Source: an uncultured Collinsella sp. | GTDB lineage: Bacteria > Actinomycetota > Coriobacteriia > Coriobacteriales > Coriobacteriaceae | Reading direction: 5' to 3' | Assembly: GCA_900548935.1 (NCBI GenBank) | Contig: URMR01000015.1 | Coordinates: 1-22,017 of the forward strand | Length of the DNA stretch: 22,017 nucleotides | In this document: positions 21,397 to 22,017 of the stretch, one piece after another | Layout: each line of letters starts with the position of its first letter | Numbering within the stretch: position 1 is the stretch's first letter | Notes under the pieces: model-generated | Told to the model about the DNA's origin: nothing | The model's input: only the letters and a program-made list of their open reading frames with translations | Databases searched by the model: none | Position numbers and translations under genes: made by a program

Positions 21397-22017
21397 ATGA
21401 GCATTGGGCCAAGTATGCCGCTGCGGCTGGAAAAGCCGGAGGGCATCGACCTTGCACAGGCGGCGCGGTACTTCGGGGCCCGGGGCGGCGCGGACGCGGC
21501 CACCCAGGCGCTGCTGGAAAAATGCGCCGTGCCGCTGCTGGCGGCGGCCACGCCCCGGGCAGTCTGGCTGGAGGCCGACCCCGACAGCCTGACAGCGGCG
21601 GGCATTCTGGCGGGGGAAGATGTGGCAAAGCATCTGGAAGGCTGCACCGCCGCCCTGCTGCTGGCTGTAACGCTTGGCCCCGGTGTGGATGCCCAGATCC
21701 GCCGGGCCGGTGTGGGCGATATCGCCGCCGGTGTGGCATCGGATGCGCTGGGCTCCGCGCTGGCCGAACAGGCTGCAAAGGCCGCTGAGGCTGAGCTGCG
21801 CCAGTGGGCCGCCCGGCAGGGCAAGTATCTGACGGGGCGCTATTCCCCGGGCTACGGGGACTGGCCCCTTGCCGTGCAGCCGCTGTTGGCAGCCGCGCTG
21901 GACACCGCCCGCCGCGCCGGGCTCTGTGTCACGGAAAACAACCTGATGACCCCCCGCAAGAGCATCACGGCCATTCTGGGGGTCAGCGATCACCCGGTCC
22001 GGGGTCATCTGGCGGGG
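21397..22017 (+). CDS. Vitamin B12-dependent methionine synthase activation-domain protein (partial)
   Basis: The frame is open to the window edge, giving 207 residues without the C-terminus. RYSPGYGDWPL near residue 149, followed by LCVTENNLMTPRKSITAILG, is the signature of the MetH activation domain, which binds S-adenosylmethionine and helps reductive reactivation of oxidised cobalamin on methionine synthase. Here it is a stand-alone protein, as in Clostridia whose MetH lacks this domain, rather than the C-terminus of a 1200-residue MetH. Codon use (frequent CGG, GGG, CCC) differs from the left of the window. It is transcribed away from metY; both belong to methionine supply, and the pair makes sense as one genome's locus. 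Confidence 0.85.
   Translation, partial: MSIGPSMPLRLEKPEGIDLAQAARYFGARGGADAATQALLEKCAVPLLAAATPRAVWLEADPDSLTAAGILAGEDVAKHLEGCTAALLLAVTLGPGVDAQIRRAGVGDIAAGVASDALGSALAEQAAKAAEAELRQWAARQGKYLTGRYSPGYGDWPLAVQPLLAAALDTARRAGLCVTENNLMTPRKSITAILGVSDHPVRGHLAG

Overview
The left 19.7 kb looks like the chromosome of a gut Coriobacteriia member, most likely Collinsella (Actinomycetota). This is inference: coding DNA is GC-rich with C- or G-ending codons and few CGG or GGG codons, proteins resemble Collinsella families, and intergenic gaps are packed with several different palindromic dispersed repeats. From about 19.75 kb to the end the sequence changes to a style resembling Faecalibacterium or other Oscillospiraceae. 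The switch falls inside one open reading frame, which joins the start of an O-acetylhomoserine sulfhydrylase (MetY) to the end of an M16C-type peptidase. An assembly or library chimera is the simplest explanation.

Region 1 (1-8.4 kb) holds an EamA-type exporter, a mannose-family PTS permease (IIAB, IIC, IID), a SIS-domain protein of the FrlB/FraB deglycase type, a HAD phosphatase, a YitT-family membrane protein and a UTRA-type GntR regulator. An ACGTTATA motif occurs upstream of the exporter, the PTS operon and the gntR gene, suggesting one small regulon. Region 2 (8.9-12.7 kb) holds recQ, a second UTRA-GntR gene starting 2 bases after recQ, and a second FrlB-like SIS gene whose promoter carries two copies of an ATAGaACAACATAGAAC repeat. 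Together these suggest uptake and phosphorylation of glycated amino compounds (fructoselysine-like Amadori products or relatives) followed by cytosolic deglycation to a hexose phosphate and the free amine. The substrate cannot be read from sequence.

Region 3 (12.8-18.3 kb) holds an LDH/HicDH-type 2-hydroxyacid dehydrogenase, metA (with Glu111, predicting acetyl-CoA use), an AbiEi/DUF559-like orphan protein bracketed by two copies of a structured repeat, 5-formyltetrahydrofolate cyclo-ligase, and a hicAB toxin-antitoxin pair with a clear palindromic operator.

Region 4 (18.3-22 kb) holds the chimeric MetY/M16C frame on the minus strand. Its roughly 340-nt leader has a consensus promoter, a 42-codon ORF, an intrinsic terminator and a competing stem, which together look like an attenuator. 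Divergently there is a truncated cobalamin-dependent methionine synthase activation-domain protein. No tRNA, rRNA, CRISPR array or transposase gene was seen.
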